64,000 nt of DNA from Trema orientale. Lineage: Eukaryota > Streptophyta > Magnoliopsida > Rosales > Cannabaceae. Positions within the stretch are counted from its first letter, which is position 1; each line of letters begins with the position of its first letter. Shown here in pieces: positions 49,885 through 60,880 of this stretch. The notes beneath the pieces were generated by a model. The model worked only from the letters and a program-made list of their open reading frames with translations. It made no database searches and was not told where the DNA came from. Position numbers and translations under genes: made by a program. The stretch lies in the NCBI GenBank assembly GCA_002914845.1, contig JXTC01000054.1, forward strand, positions 477,700-541,699. Reading direction: 5' to 3'.

Positions 49885-51262
49885 CAAAAAGGAAAAAAAA
49901 AAAAAGGAAGAAGGAGATGAAGAAGAAGAAGAAAAGAAATTAAGCACCCAATTTTTAGTTTATTATTATTTAGAAATGCGCGAAGAAGAAAGTTAAGAAA
50001 TTAATCAACCTTGTAAGAGGAAGATTAAGGTCAATATGATCAAACTGAATGTCATAATCACAAAGCTAGACCAATACTTAAAGATTCAATCTTCAGATTC
50101 CACCTCTCTTTCGCATCAACCAAATAACAAAAATGAAATAAAAAATTAATAAAGTAAACGAAAGGTTCAAGAGGGTTAAAATTTTTATTAAATATGTGAA
50201 ATATCTAGTATATATAGTTATATATGTCAAATAATAATATATGTTGAATAAAAGAGCAACAAATCCTCAACCAAAGTCAAGTGAGTTGGCACAAATGTGA
50301 CCCATGTGAGAACGCCTAAAAGCTTTCAATCACTACAAATGTGCACCCATCTATATCATGCACAAGGTGCAGTTAGCCCATTTTGCTACTTGACAAGGCT
50401 CTGATACACTTAATGATGATAAGGAACTACAAGGATTTGTCAAGACTAAGTAGGAAGAACAAAGCAATATTTAGTTTTTTACTCACCGTCTCCCTTAAGA
50501 GCAGCAGGGCAGTCAGCTTCTTTAGCAAAGTAGAAGACTGAATAACATGAGTTCTAGAATGACTAAATTGGCATAAATCTGTAACAGTGTCAAAGAAAAT
50601 TATACTCTGTATACAACAAGCATACAAGGAGGGGAGGATGAGATAAGATATGAAGTTTACAAAAATATCTAAGTGATTATGAATGAAATTTCCACTTCAA
50701 AATATTTCATATGGCATTGAAAGGGTCATAATTTTAGCAATGAAAATACTAGGATCTCTTCTCACTAGTATCAATTTCGAAAAAAAAAAAAAAGAGTAAT
50801 AGTATACTTCAAATTTGTTCTTGTTATAAGTTCCCTCGACAAATTGCGCTCTTATATATTCTATCATATATTAAGGTCAATTCCTTCAAGGCTGAGCCAA
50901 ACACATGAGATAGGGAAAAAAAAAAAAAAACCCATCAGTTCTCGATCCATTTTCCCAATTCAAAAGACAATTGCAAAATACAATCCTCCCAAAATCAATA
51001 TTTCCTTACTGATTAAAACCCAAAATCTTAAAGGGCTTCACACTTAAAATAGAATTATTGAACTCTTATATCATTCAATTGGACTATCAAAAACCACAAA
51101 ATAAAATACCCTAAAAAGAAAAAAAATTGAAAAGCATCTCCAATCACCTGGAGCGGATTCAAGTGGAACCTATGTGCAGTGGTTTGGGATTTGGGTTCCT
51201 GCCAAGCTTTCGAGTTTGGGTCGACCGTTCGAACTGGTTAGCCAGCTTGTGAGGATGCCTAA
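49885..51262. other. CACTA interior left of the gypsy insertion
   Basis: A-rich and purine-rich to about 49950, then AT-rich. From about 51145 to 51262 it turns GC-richer (GAGTTTGGGTCGACCG), as does 56745-56830 on the other side of the gypsy fossil, so these two parts were once adjacent. Confidence 0.45.
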
Positions 51263-51839
51263 TGTAGCGGAAGCGTCTAATGAGAAAGATCTTTCGGAAA
51301 ATTGGGGACAACCTACTATAGCCTGTTGTTCGCTCACGAATACCAGGAAATAGGCTTCAAATAACCGTTGATTCTCACAGAATACCAGAAATTTGGGAAG
51401 AAAAGAGATACTCTCTCTAGAATTTTTATTAATCAATTCAAAACTAAAAAAAACTCCTCAAAAGGTCTTATGGTTTATAATATATAGGAAAACTAGATAA
51501 AATACGAAACCCTACCAAAAATATTAAAATATTCAGAATCTGGTAACAAAATAAAGGGAAAAAAATGCAAAAACGGGTAACAAAAAGTGCTGAAAACGCG
51601 AACCGGTAGCCTTAGCGGTAGACCGATTCTGTCTATCGAAAACTGACGGTAGACCGATTCTGTCTACCGATTTTTCCAGAGAGAAAATCACTATTTTGAA
51701 CGAATTTCTGGTAGACCGCTTGTTGGGCGGTAGACTCGAGTGGTAGACTGGAAATTACAGGCGGTCTACCGGAAACTCTAATTTTCACTTATTTCGATCG
51801 TAGTGTTTGAAAAACTCGAACTCATGACGCACTGCATCA
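51263..51839 (-). repeat. Gypsy LTR (3' LTR)
   Basis: Pairs with 56167-56744. Carries several GGTAGACCG / CGGTCTACC words in both orientations. Confidence 0.92.
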
Positions 51840-53108
51840 TCCTCTCCAGAGTGGAGAAAATTCGCCCTCGAATTTCTAACAATATCATCATCGGACGAAT
51901 CGCCACGAAATAGAATGAGATGCTTGATATTGAAAACGTCTGAGGTATGAATGTGAGATGGAAGCTTCAAACGATATGCATTCGGATTTATCTTCTCAAC
52001 CACCTCAAGCGGTTCGATCTTCTTTGCTGAGAGCTTGTTATACTCACCAACAGAAAAGCGATCTTTAGTAAGCACAGCCCACACAAAGTCACCAATCTCA
52101 AACTCTACGTGTCGTCGCTTCTTGTCTGCATCTGCTTGTACCTTGCTCTAGCTTGCACCAAATTATCATATACCGTGCGGTGGGTCTCCTGCAAACTTTG
52201 GACAAAGTCTTCGGCCTTTCCATGGATCTTAGTTTTAGATGGTAATGGAATTAGATCAAGGGGACCTCGTGGGACCATAGAATACACAACCTGAAAAAGA
52301 CTAAAACCTGTGCTTCGATTCACCGCATGATTGTAAGCAAACTCGGCCTGACAAAGCTTTTGATCCCAACTTTTCACATGCTCACCAACTAAACATCTCA
52401 ATATATCTCCAAGAGAACGATTCACCACCTCAATCTGTCCATCAGTTTGGGGATGATAAACCGTGCTAAAATTCAGCTGAGTGTTCACCATCTTCCACAA
52501 GCTACGCAAAGGTGACTAATGAAGCGTGTATCACGGTCAGAAACAATGGAAGTAGGCAATCCATGTAATCGATACACTTCCCGAAAATATAACTGTGCTA
52601 CATTAACCGCATCTATAGTCTTCTTGAAAGGAAGGAAATGCACCATCTTCGAGAAACGATTGACTACAACATAGATAGAATCATTACCTCGTTGTGTCCT
52701 TGGCAACCCCAGCACAAAATCCATGCTTATATCTGACCAAGATTGTGTAGGAATTGGCAATGGCATATACAATCCAGCATTAGTCGCCCTTTTTGACACT
52801 TGGCATATGCGACAACACTCTACGAACTTCTCTACCTCTCTGCATATGGTTGGCCAAAAGTAATAACTCTTCACCAACTGTAGAGTTTTGTCTCATCCTA
52901 CATGGCCTTCTCCATAAAGCTCTTGAATAATCTGGAGCCTCAAGCTAAAATTTGGAATACAAAGTTGAGTATCCCGAAAGAGATAACCATCATGCAGCAA
53001 ATAGTCTGTTCTTTCTCCCGCCTTTACCACAACCACAATAATAGAGAAATAAGGGTCAATCTCAAGTAAATCACGGAATGTATCGAAACCCGGTACCTCT
53101 ACTTTCAT
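51785..53108 (-). pseudogene. Gypsy integrase remnant
   Basis: The zinc-binding and catalytic-core signatures are readable, for example CRICQVSKRATNAG, WSDISMDFVLGLPR, SIVSDRDTRF and YHPQTDGQIEVVNRSLG. The C-terminal part has a KIEPLEVVEKINPNAY stretch and runs on into the LTR. No classical chromodomain was seen. Broken. Confidence 0.85.
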
Positions 53109-53150
53109 AGTGGCTAATAGACTACTCCAGCGACTCAGTGCATCTACAAC

Positions 53151-54440
53151 TCAATTTGTAACTCCCGCCTTATGCTTGAGCACGAAAGTAAACTGCTGCA
53201 AATAAGCTGACCAGGATGCATGTCTAGCAGAAACCTTGTCTTGGCTATGAAGATGCTTTAGAGCATCATGATCAGTAAATAGAATGAACTCTCGCTGAAA
53301 TAGATAATGCCTCCAATGCTTCACTGCCTGGACTACAGCATAGAACTCTATATCATATGTACTATAGCGTGCTCTAGACCCAGATAGTTTCTCACTGAAG
53401 TAAGCTACTGGTTTTCCCGCTTGACTCAAAATAGCCCCAATGCCTACCTTGGAAGCATCACAGTGTAACTCGAATGGCTGAGAAAAATTCGGCAATACTA
53501 GTAAAGGTGCAGTCGTTAGACGCCCCTTAATAAGTTGAAACGCCTTCTCAGCCTCTTCAGTCCATTGAAACCTCGACACCTTCATACAATCAGTTATTGG
53601 GGCCATAATACTGCTGAAGTGCAGAATGAAATGCCGATAGAAAGATGCTAATCCATGAAAACTCCGTATCTCCGTGATAGTTATCGGTTGAGGCCACTGT
53701 CTCACTGCTTCTATTTTGGACTCATCAACTCGCAATCCATTACTAGAAACCACATATCCCAAAAATAATACTTCAGGAGTCATGAATATGCACTTCTTCA
53801 CTGCAGCAAATAACTTATCTCGACGTAACACAGTTAAAACTTCCCGAATATGCTGAAGATGTAACTCAGGATTGGCACTGTAAATTAGTATATTGTCTAA
53901 ATAAACTACCACAGATTTACCAATAAAAGGTCGCAAGGCCTGGTTCATTACTCTCATAAATATACTTGGTGCATTGGACAACCCAAATGGCATAACTAGC
54001 CATTCATATAACCCCTCTCGGGTCTTGAATGCCGTCTTCCACTCGTCTCCAGGCTGTATTCGAATTTGGTGGTAGCCACTCTTTAAGTCTAGTTTAGTGA
54101 AAATAGTAGCTCTACTAAGTTGATCAAGTAAGTCATCTAGCCGAGGAATAGGGAATCTATACCTCACAGTTATTTTGTTGATTGCCCGACTATCCACACA
54201 CATATGCCAAGAACCATGTTTCTTAGGTGTCAACAAAGCTGGTACCGCACACAGGCTAAGACTCTCCTTGATATGTCCCTTAACTAGTAACTCCTCTACT
54301 TGTCTTCTCAACTCCTCATGCTCACTAGGACTCATTCTGTAATGCGGTCTATTAGGCAAAACATCACCTAGTTCCAGGTCAATTTGGTGTTGGATATCAC
54401 ATAGGGGTGGCAACCCATCTGGTAGCTCGGTAGGAAACAA
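53151..54440 (-). pseudogene. Gypsy reverse transcriptase-RNase H remnant
   Basis: Clear RT motifs ([28 protein letters not shown]) and RNase H motifs ([14 protein letters not shown]) in this order. It belongs to the broken polyprotein of the nested fossil. Confidence 0.9.
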
Positions 54441-54500
54441 ATCATTGAATTCTTCAATTAGTGCTTTTTCCTGTTCAGGAATGGCTACCTCAGTGTTTAT

Positions 54501-54959
54501 CTACTTCCCAAGCAACATACAAACATATCCAGAATCTTCTATCTCGGCTTCAAACTTAGCCAAAGATAAGAGATTGGCACTATCCCCAGTAGGTGTTGGC
54601 TTTTCATTACTTTTGCTGGGTAGTAGAACAATCTTCGTACCGTTGAAGTAGAAACTATAAGTGTTGCTACGCCCATCATGGAGCACTCTCCTGTCATACT
54701 GCCATGGTCTTCCTAGCAATAAATAGCATGCATCCATGTTCACCAGATCACACTTGACCTCATCCTTGTAATTTTGCCCAATGGAAAAAGGAATTACAGC
54801 TCGTTGTGAGACTATAACCTCTCCTCCCTTCTTTAGCCAAACTAACTTGTAAGGCTTGGGATGCTTCTCAGTCTTCACCCCTAGTTTCTGCACAGCTTCT
54901 TCAGACACAATATTCTTACAGCTACCAGTATCAACAATGAACCTACACACCTTACCCAT
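54501..54959 (-). pseudogene. Gypsy protease remnant
   Basis: An aspartic protease signature FIVDTGSCKNIVS and the downstream LLLGRPWQYDRR block typical of plant Ty3/gypsy protease regions. Confidence 0.85.
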
Positions 54960-55189
54960 AATGGTGCATGTTGACTGGAAAATATTGTTTCATAACCAAT
55001 CATCTTCTGGGGCTCGGGGTGTCAAACTAGAGCGCTGGACGACAAGTAACATTCCAGTATCACCCTCCACATATTCTTCCTCTACTGCGCCATCATCAAA
55101 ATTCGGCTCCTCACTAATCTCCACATCATCCTCCACTTCTCCGGGTTCACCAAATAAAGCTTTCTTACTGGACTTTTTATAATCTGCTT

Positions 55190-56071
55190 GTCTATGACCC
55201 ATTTCTCCACACCCAAAACATTTAATTTCACTAGTTGTTGCTCTAATAGATTAAGTGGTATTAGGAGGACTCCTTTGATTGGAAGTGTTACCTTTGTTTG
55301 CTCCAACTTGGCTGCTGCTGCTGTTGTTACCACCGAAAGACGCACTGCCTGACTGTCTTAAGGCTTGTTTCTCCACCTGAAGTGCTCGTTGGTGTGCTGC
55401 AGACACGTTGATTGGATCGAATAAATTCACGATATCTTGAATTTGTGGACGCAAACCTCCAATATATCTGGCCACCAACTGATCGTCCGTCTTTTGAATT
55501 TCGTTACGCACTAACAATTAATAGAATTCAGTTGTATAATCATCTACGGAGCGGGTCCTTGCCGTAAGTTTTGCAATCTTTGGTACATCAACCTTTGGAA
55601 GTTATAGGGCAGAAACTCACCTCGCATCTTCTTCTTCATCTTATCCCACTCCATAATCTTTAACTTTCCCAACCTGGTCCTTGTCATTTTTAACTGTTGC
55701 CACCATGCAGTGGCTCTACCACGAAGCCTTGTCGCGATCAACGAAACCTTTTTGTTCTCAGGAACTCCCTTGAATTCAAAAACTTCTTCTACGGTACATA
55801 CCCAATCCAGAAATTCTTCTGGTTGTATATTACCATGGAATTCAGGAATCTCAGTACGCATTCCTGTCTCCCAACGCCGTCTATCATCTTTTTGTGCAGG
55901 AACATGAACCCTACGCCGACGTGGCGGGGCTACTTCATAGTACTCTTCATCACCAATAGAACCATCACTCCCTGAATCATGTTGGTTATGATTCCGGGGT
56001 TGATTTTGGAGAGCCAATAACGCAACCACCTGCTCCATTAATTGGGCCACCTGTTGCTCCAATTGCGTCAT
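55190..56071 (-). pseudogene. Gypsy gag remnant
   Basis: Contains the retrotransposon gag core (RGRATAWWQQLKMTR, QRLMYQRLQNLRQG) and a zinc-knuckle-like region near the 3' end of the interval. Broken. Confidence 0.85.
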
Positions 56072-56166
56072 CCGATCACATTCATAGACTTCATCCAGGG
56101 GAACCTGGCTAGGCGTCTTTTTGGCGGCATCTTGTCAAGAACGAACGCGGCTCTGGTACTAACTGA

Positions 56167-56744
56167 TGTAGCGGAAGCGTCTAATGAGAAAGATCTTTCG
56201 GAAAATTGGGGACAACCTACTATAGCCTGTTGATTCGCTCACGAATACCAGGAAATAGGCTTCAAATAACCGTTGATTCTCGCAGAATACCGGAAATTTA
56301 GGAAGAAAAGAGATACTCTCTCTAGAATTTTTATTAATCAATTCAAAACTAAAAAAAAACTCCTCAAAAGGTCTTATGGTTTACAATATATAGGAAAACT
56401 AGATAAAACACGAAACCCTACCAAAAATATTAAAATATTCGGAATCTGGTAACAAAATAAAGGGAAAAAACGCAAAAACGAGTAACAAAAAGTGCTGAAA
56501 ACGCGAACCGGTAGCCTTAGCGGCAGACCGATTCTGTCTATCGAAAACTGGCGGTAGACCGATTCTGTCTACCGATTCTTCCGGAGAGAAAATCACTATT
56601 TTGAACGAATTTATGGTGGACCGCTTGTTGGGCGGTAGACTCGAGCAGTAGACCGGAAATTACCGGCGGTCTACCGGAAACTCCAATTTTCACTTATTTC
56701 GATCGTAGTGTTTGAAAAACTCGAACTCATGACGCGCTGCATCA
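56167..56744 (-). repeat. Gypsy LTR (5' LTR)
   Basis: Pairs with 51263-51839. The interior side continues into TTAGTACCAGAGCC on the minus strand, a plausible primer-binding site. Confidence 0.92.
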
Positions 56745-57187
56745 GTGCCTTCACCTAGTCTGAGTTTGGTTCGAGAGGTGGGAGCTAGGTTAGTGAGCAG
56801 TTCGAGCTGGGTCTTCGCGCCTTGCCTCTCACACTTTCAAGTTACAAGGTGCCTTCGCCCAACATTTAAGAGCTTATGAATCCGCAATTTAGGGTTCCAA
56901 ATTTAGGGATTTAGAAGGGTGGGTATGGGTTGGTGTTTAAAAGTAAAGAATAATTGGCCTCTAGAGAGAGAGATATTCGGCAAATTTGGCTCAAGTACAG
57001 AGTTAGAGAGAGAGAGAGAGAGAGAGAGAGTGAGTTTAAATTTTTGTCTCAAGCGCGGACTACTTTCTTTGGGAAAATATTTCCCAAACGCGCGCGCTAA
57101 TTTTTTTTTTTTCTAAGTTCAAAGATGTAGCGCTTTTTTGAGAATGCTATACTGAAGTACAATATATAGGGTATTATTGTTGTAGTG
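56745..57187. other. Right end of the CACTA element
   Basis: GC-richer stretch to about 56830, then a (GA)n run at 57003-57030 and the right inverted end. No coding content recognised. Confidence 0.6.
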
Positions 57188-57639
57188 ACTCGTGCTGTGC
57201 TCACAAGCTCTTGCATGCAAATCTTCCGAAGCTGCCTCCAATACTCACCATATGGAGCAAAGGCAATATCTGTACCGTCATGTAAGATGATATGTGACAA
57301 AAGAACACTTGGTCTAGATGCACAAATGATGTCATGGGTTCTCAGCACCTCGTTGGCAAACTCGGATGATGAAACAATTAAGGTTGGAACTACCCCAATT
57401 CTTAGGCACATCAGTTATCCATGTTTCCTAAGTCTCTGAGTATATGATGGAGTAATAAAGAGTCAAAAAGCTGGTCTATGTTTCCCACAAAAGGGTAGTT
57501 TCCATGGTCCTGGGGGTGTTTTGAAGCTGAGCTATTAGATTTAGCATTTTTTTAGGACTATTTTCGTCGCCATAAACACAAAGAGGAAGAAAGAGATAAG
57601 GACTGGGAAGGAGGGTAGTGGGAGCTCCATGTAGAAAGT

Positions 57640-58890
57640 GTTAGGCTGGACTAATAGAATTACTGCTACGTTTAGAACAAGATCTTTAGTTTCAAATTGG
57701 TGCAATCGTTTGTTAAAAAGTTATTATCATTAAACAATTTGTTTGAATGTCAAAATCACATGACTATGTTTAGGTCAGAGTAAGAGCTGGTGCAATCAGC
57801 AAGTGCCAAGTGGAAATTTTAATTAGGAAATAGTAAGCACCTGAGACCTAATTCAGACAGTGCTATATGTACTGTTACCTAATATTAATAAATTGGATCC
57901 ATATAGACTTCATTTGACATGTTATTATAATTATTCATAAATAAACTGTCACATTATAATGTATTGGATGCTATAGTGCTACATAACATTATTCATTTAG
58001 AGACATAACTACAGGTAATGGACTTTAATTAACTAGTGTTAATTAAGACTAGTTGAGGAAATTCAGCTGGCTAACTGATGAAAAACAAGGTTGAGAAAGA
58101 AAAATACCACGACAAATAATAATATTAACAATAATTACAAAGATTATCCAAATTATTAAATGAAAGTGATCAAAAAACGTGAACTTGAAGTACACGGCCA
58201 CAGGTATTATCCTCATTCTTAATTGACGGTTATGAAAAGGACAGAATAATATAAAAATTTTGGATTATAGTGAAAGTAAGAGGAAGAAAAAGACTTCGAT
58301 TTTAATATCTTAAACAATCATTTATGAGTGCAATTATTGTCACAGGATCATGATCATATCATCCCGTGTTATTATATTCAAATTCATAGTATTTGAAAAA
58401 TGTCAGATTAGATAGTGAATATAAACATTGTAAAGCTAAAAAGAATAAATTAGTTAATTAACAAAAAAAGGAATGCAATCACTAAAACTTAAAGGTATTA
58501 TTGCTAATTAATCCATTTCAACACGAACAAAGTATTTGTGCAAAGTCACATCATTGTACTTTTTAAAAAACGAATCCACCTCTTTTACACAAATCTGAAA
58601 ACAAAAGTGCATTCTTTTTTAATAATCAATAAGGCTAAAGTTGTTAAAGATCAGGAATTAAGATTTAGATAATGATAGTCATTTGAAAAATGTCTTTTAG
58701 TACTCGAAGTTACGTTTTTTCGTCTCAGTTTTGACCCCTAGTTTAGGTGCTGAAATTGAGGTAAAACATTATTTAAGCAAGCATATTAGCATATTATTTT
58801 CAAAGCTTAGAAGCCAAATAAAAACTGGTCATATTGTTCAGAGGCCAAAGGTTAACACAGCCCATGCATTTTTTAATTTGTTTTTCGCTC
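57640..58890. other. Upstream region of broken gene E
   Basis: The first 250 bp closely match the gene F upstream DNA (GATCTTTAGTTTCAA, CAGCAAGTGCCAAGTG). The conserved block is near 58327 (GTGCAATTATTGTCACAGG). No gene. Confidence 0.6.
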
Positions 58891-58899
58891 TCTAGGTGG

Positions 58900-60090
58900 T
58901 CCATATGTTCTTCCATGTTCCAAACCTTTCTAAGTTTACTTAATCGTTTATATTTCTGTCCCGCGTTTCGGTCACTATTATGTTTCTGCCATATTCTTTT
59001 ACTTATATTTTGTCATATTTATTTTTATGGTGATTTATTACATGGGAACTAATCTAATAAGTATTTTTTTTTACGGATAGGTAAATATTATTTTGGCAAA
59101 TTAAAATTCATCATACACATTTTTTTACGGTAAAAACGTACAGTAAGAAAGAATATTAATGACGCACATATTTTAATTTATGTATGTCACTATAGCCGTT
59201 AGATAGTAATCAAATGCTAAAAAAAAATACCTAGTAAAAAAATATCTACTCGATTGGTGACCTTATTTTATATATATATATATGGAGGACTTCTCAATGG
59301 TTATAATTTTTTTGTGACCATAAATGGATAATAAAAAAAAGTAGTGATAGCATTAAATTTTTTTTATGGTAATAAATAGCATTAAATTTTTTTGGCCAAC
59401 CACCAAACTAATCACCACCGTAGGATATTAGATCTAACGGCTTAAACTATTGTAACCATCCATAGGTAAATATTATTGTAACCATTTAATTTATGGTTCT
59501 CAATCTAATAGGTATTTGTTTTTACCTATCCATATGTATTATTTTTTAGTTATTGGATCATAATTTAATGGTACCATAATTTGGTTAGTTTGGAAAAAAA
59601 ATAATAAAAATAAATGCAAAATATTTAGTACTTTTATCTTTCCAACTTTTATCATAAAAAGACGTGCGTGATTAATTTTAATAGAGCAAAATAATACCCA
59701 TGGATAGACAGAAATAAATACGTACTGGACTGGTGCCTATATGTATATATTTGTGGGTGGGGGCTTTATCTTAGCAATGTCGTTTTCAATGGTTATTCGT
59801 ATTTATGTTGTCTTACCATGTGTGATATCGTTGCCAAGTACTTTTGTCGTCTTTTTTCTTCGAATGTCGTTACTTGATATTATTCTTCTGGTTTACTTAA
59901 ATTGTTGTCTTTTTCATGCTAGGTCGTCATTGTGAATGTTGTTCTTCTTCATATTTTACTGTAAATGTTTATATGTGGATTATAGTGTCATCCTTTAATG
60001 CCGTTTTGAAATGTTTTTGTCGTTTCAATGTCGTTTCTTGATATATATCAACATGTTTTTCATGTTAACGTCGTCTTCTTGTCTGTCGTT
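58900..60090. repeat. GTCGTTTT-word array interrupted by a MITE-like element
   Basis: The words occur at both ends of this interval, especially at 59776-60080 (ATGTCGTTTTC, TTGTCGTCTT, ATGTCGTTAC, TTGTCGTTTC, ACGTCGTCTT), with unrelated AT-rich DNA and the 59050-59256 element between. The right part matches 21760-22080. Confidence 0.55.
59050..59256. mobile_element. MITE-like element, copy 1
   Basis: Imperfect inverted ends (AATCTAATAAGTATTTTTTT and ATATCTACTCGATTG). The body is homologous to 63157-63367, including TATTATTTTGGC and the CACTATAGCCGTTAGAT type block. Confidence 0.55.
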
Positions 60091-60880
60091 GATTCTAAAA
60101 ATTTTAGCCTCTTTGTTTTAGACAAAAATTTATCTCTTTACTTAGGGGGAAGAAAAAAAAAATTAAATGAAGACTAATTTTGATTATACTTATTAATTAA
60201 AAACACAAAAAAAAAAAAAAACAAGTAAATTAGTAGTGATCAAACGAATTAGTAATTGACTACTGATGATGATAAAATAAAGAGAAAAGCAGGGAAACTT
60301 AAAGGAAAAACAGAGGAAACGTTTGCCAAGTTTCTAGTAAAGAAGAATTTTCTTCAAAATTAGAAATTTTCTAGTAGACAAACTTGGATGCATCTAAATC
60401 TGAGTGTCAAAGCAATCTGTCTTTTGAACCTGTTCTCCGCCGGTTTCTTGAGATTCTTGCTGAGTTTTCACGTAGGCGATCTCAGTGTCCATTTTCTTTG
60501 AACTCTTTCTTATCCGATAGTCAACGAACACTTCTCGATGGATACAGTAATTTTGATACTACTTTGCTATCAGAGAAGGAAAATGAAAACTTTGTTCTTG
60601 TTGATATAACAAATGATTGACTTCTGATGATGGGAAAAATAGAGCAAAAGGCAGGAAAACTTAAAAAGGAAAAACAGAGGAAATGCTGTGCCGAATTTCT
60701 AGTTTCTTCATTATAATTTTGTAGATGGGATTGTAATATGAATATATATATACATATATACTACATGCTTATTTTATACATGGTTCTCAAATCAAATAAT
60801 TCCTTACTCCACTGAATTTACTTGTCAGTTCCTGATCCTGACTTATTCTATTGCTAGTACTGGGAAGTTAGGAAAAGTCT
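60091..60880. other. 3' flank of gene F
   Basis: Typical P450 downstream DNA with AAACAGAGGAAACG and GATTGACTTCTGATGATG. The frame at 60384-60620 (78 codons) has no known family and probably is not a gene. Confidence 0.5.

Larger units (their letters stand above)
51263..56744 (-). mobile_element. Ty3/gypsy LTR retrotransposon fossil nested in the CACTA
   Basis: LTRs of 577 bp (51263-51839) and 578 bp (56167-56744) run TGTAGCGGAAGCG to CTGCATCA on the plus strand. The minus-strand interior holds gag, protease, RT-RNase H and integrase in the Ty3/gypsy order. The element is structurally almost whole, but its coding region is broken in about half a dozen places. By eye the LTRs differ at roughly 20 of 577 sites, about 3.5%, suggesting an insertion about one to three million years ago under usual plant rates. 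The purine tract before the 3' LTR includes CTGGAGAGGA. A TGCCT pentamer lies 1-2 bp outside each end and is a candidate target duplication. Lineage is not resolved; CRM- or Reina-like chromoviruses are possible. Confidence 0.93.
46569..57187. mobile_element. CACTA (En/Spm) DNA transposon, non-autonomous
   Basis: The ends are CACTACAACAA and TTGTTGTAGTG, perfect 11-bp inverted repeats of CACTA type. The 3-bp target duplication ACT lies at 46566-46568 and 57188-57190, and the P450 sequence continues on both sides (GAACT, then CGTGCTGTGC as in gene B). Subterminal repeats of TGCTATAAAA type fill about 46600-46900. Removing the nested gypsy fossil leaves about 5.1 kb of CACTA. No TNP2- or TNPA-like reading was found, so it is probably mobilised only in trans. 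Confidence 0.93.
45137..57630 (-). pseudogene. Cytochrome P450, CYP71D-like (gene E), split by a transposon
   Basis: Exon 1 is in two pieces, 57630-57188 and 46568-46103, separated by the 10.6 kb CACTA element. A 328-bp intron follows and exon 2 is 45774-45137. Outside the insertion there are further breaks: a frame shift after the anchor, another in the hinge region, a stop in place of the residue after SNVG in exon 1, and two single-base shifts in exon 2 (near the ExxR-PERF interval and just after the heme Cys). The heme motif [15 protein letters not shown] and PERF are still readable, and the I-helix reads TGIDTS. It is closest to gene F, including 300 bp of upstream DNA. It cannot make a P450; a short antisense or truncated transcript is possible. 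Confidence 0.92.

Noticed and set aside
51785-52084. Chromodomain at the integrase end
   Set aside because: The tail lacks a recognisable chromodomain pattern, so a standard chromodomain-bearing lineage was not claimed.
46569-57187. Intact CACTA transposase gene
   Set aside because: No TNP2- or TNPA-like stretch was seen outside the gypsy fossil; the remaining frames are short and unrecognised.
60384-60620. 78-codon frame starting MDASKSECQS
   Set aside because: No family recognised, it lies within the duplicated 3' flank, and related flanks do not keep the frame.
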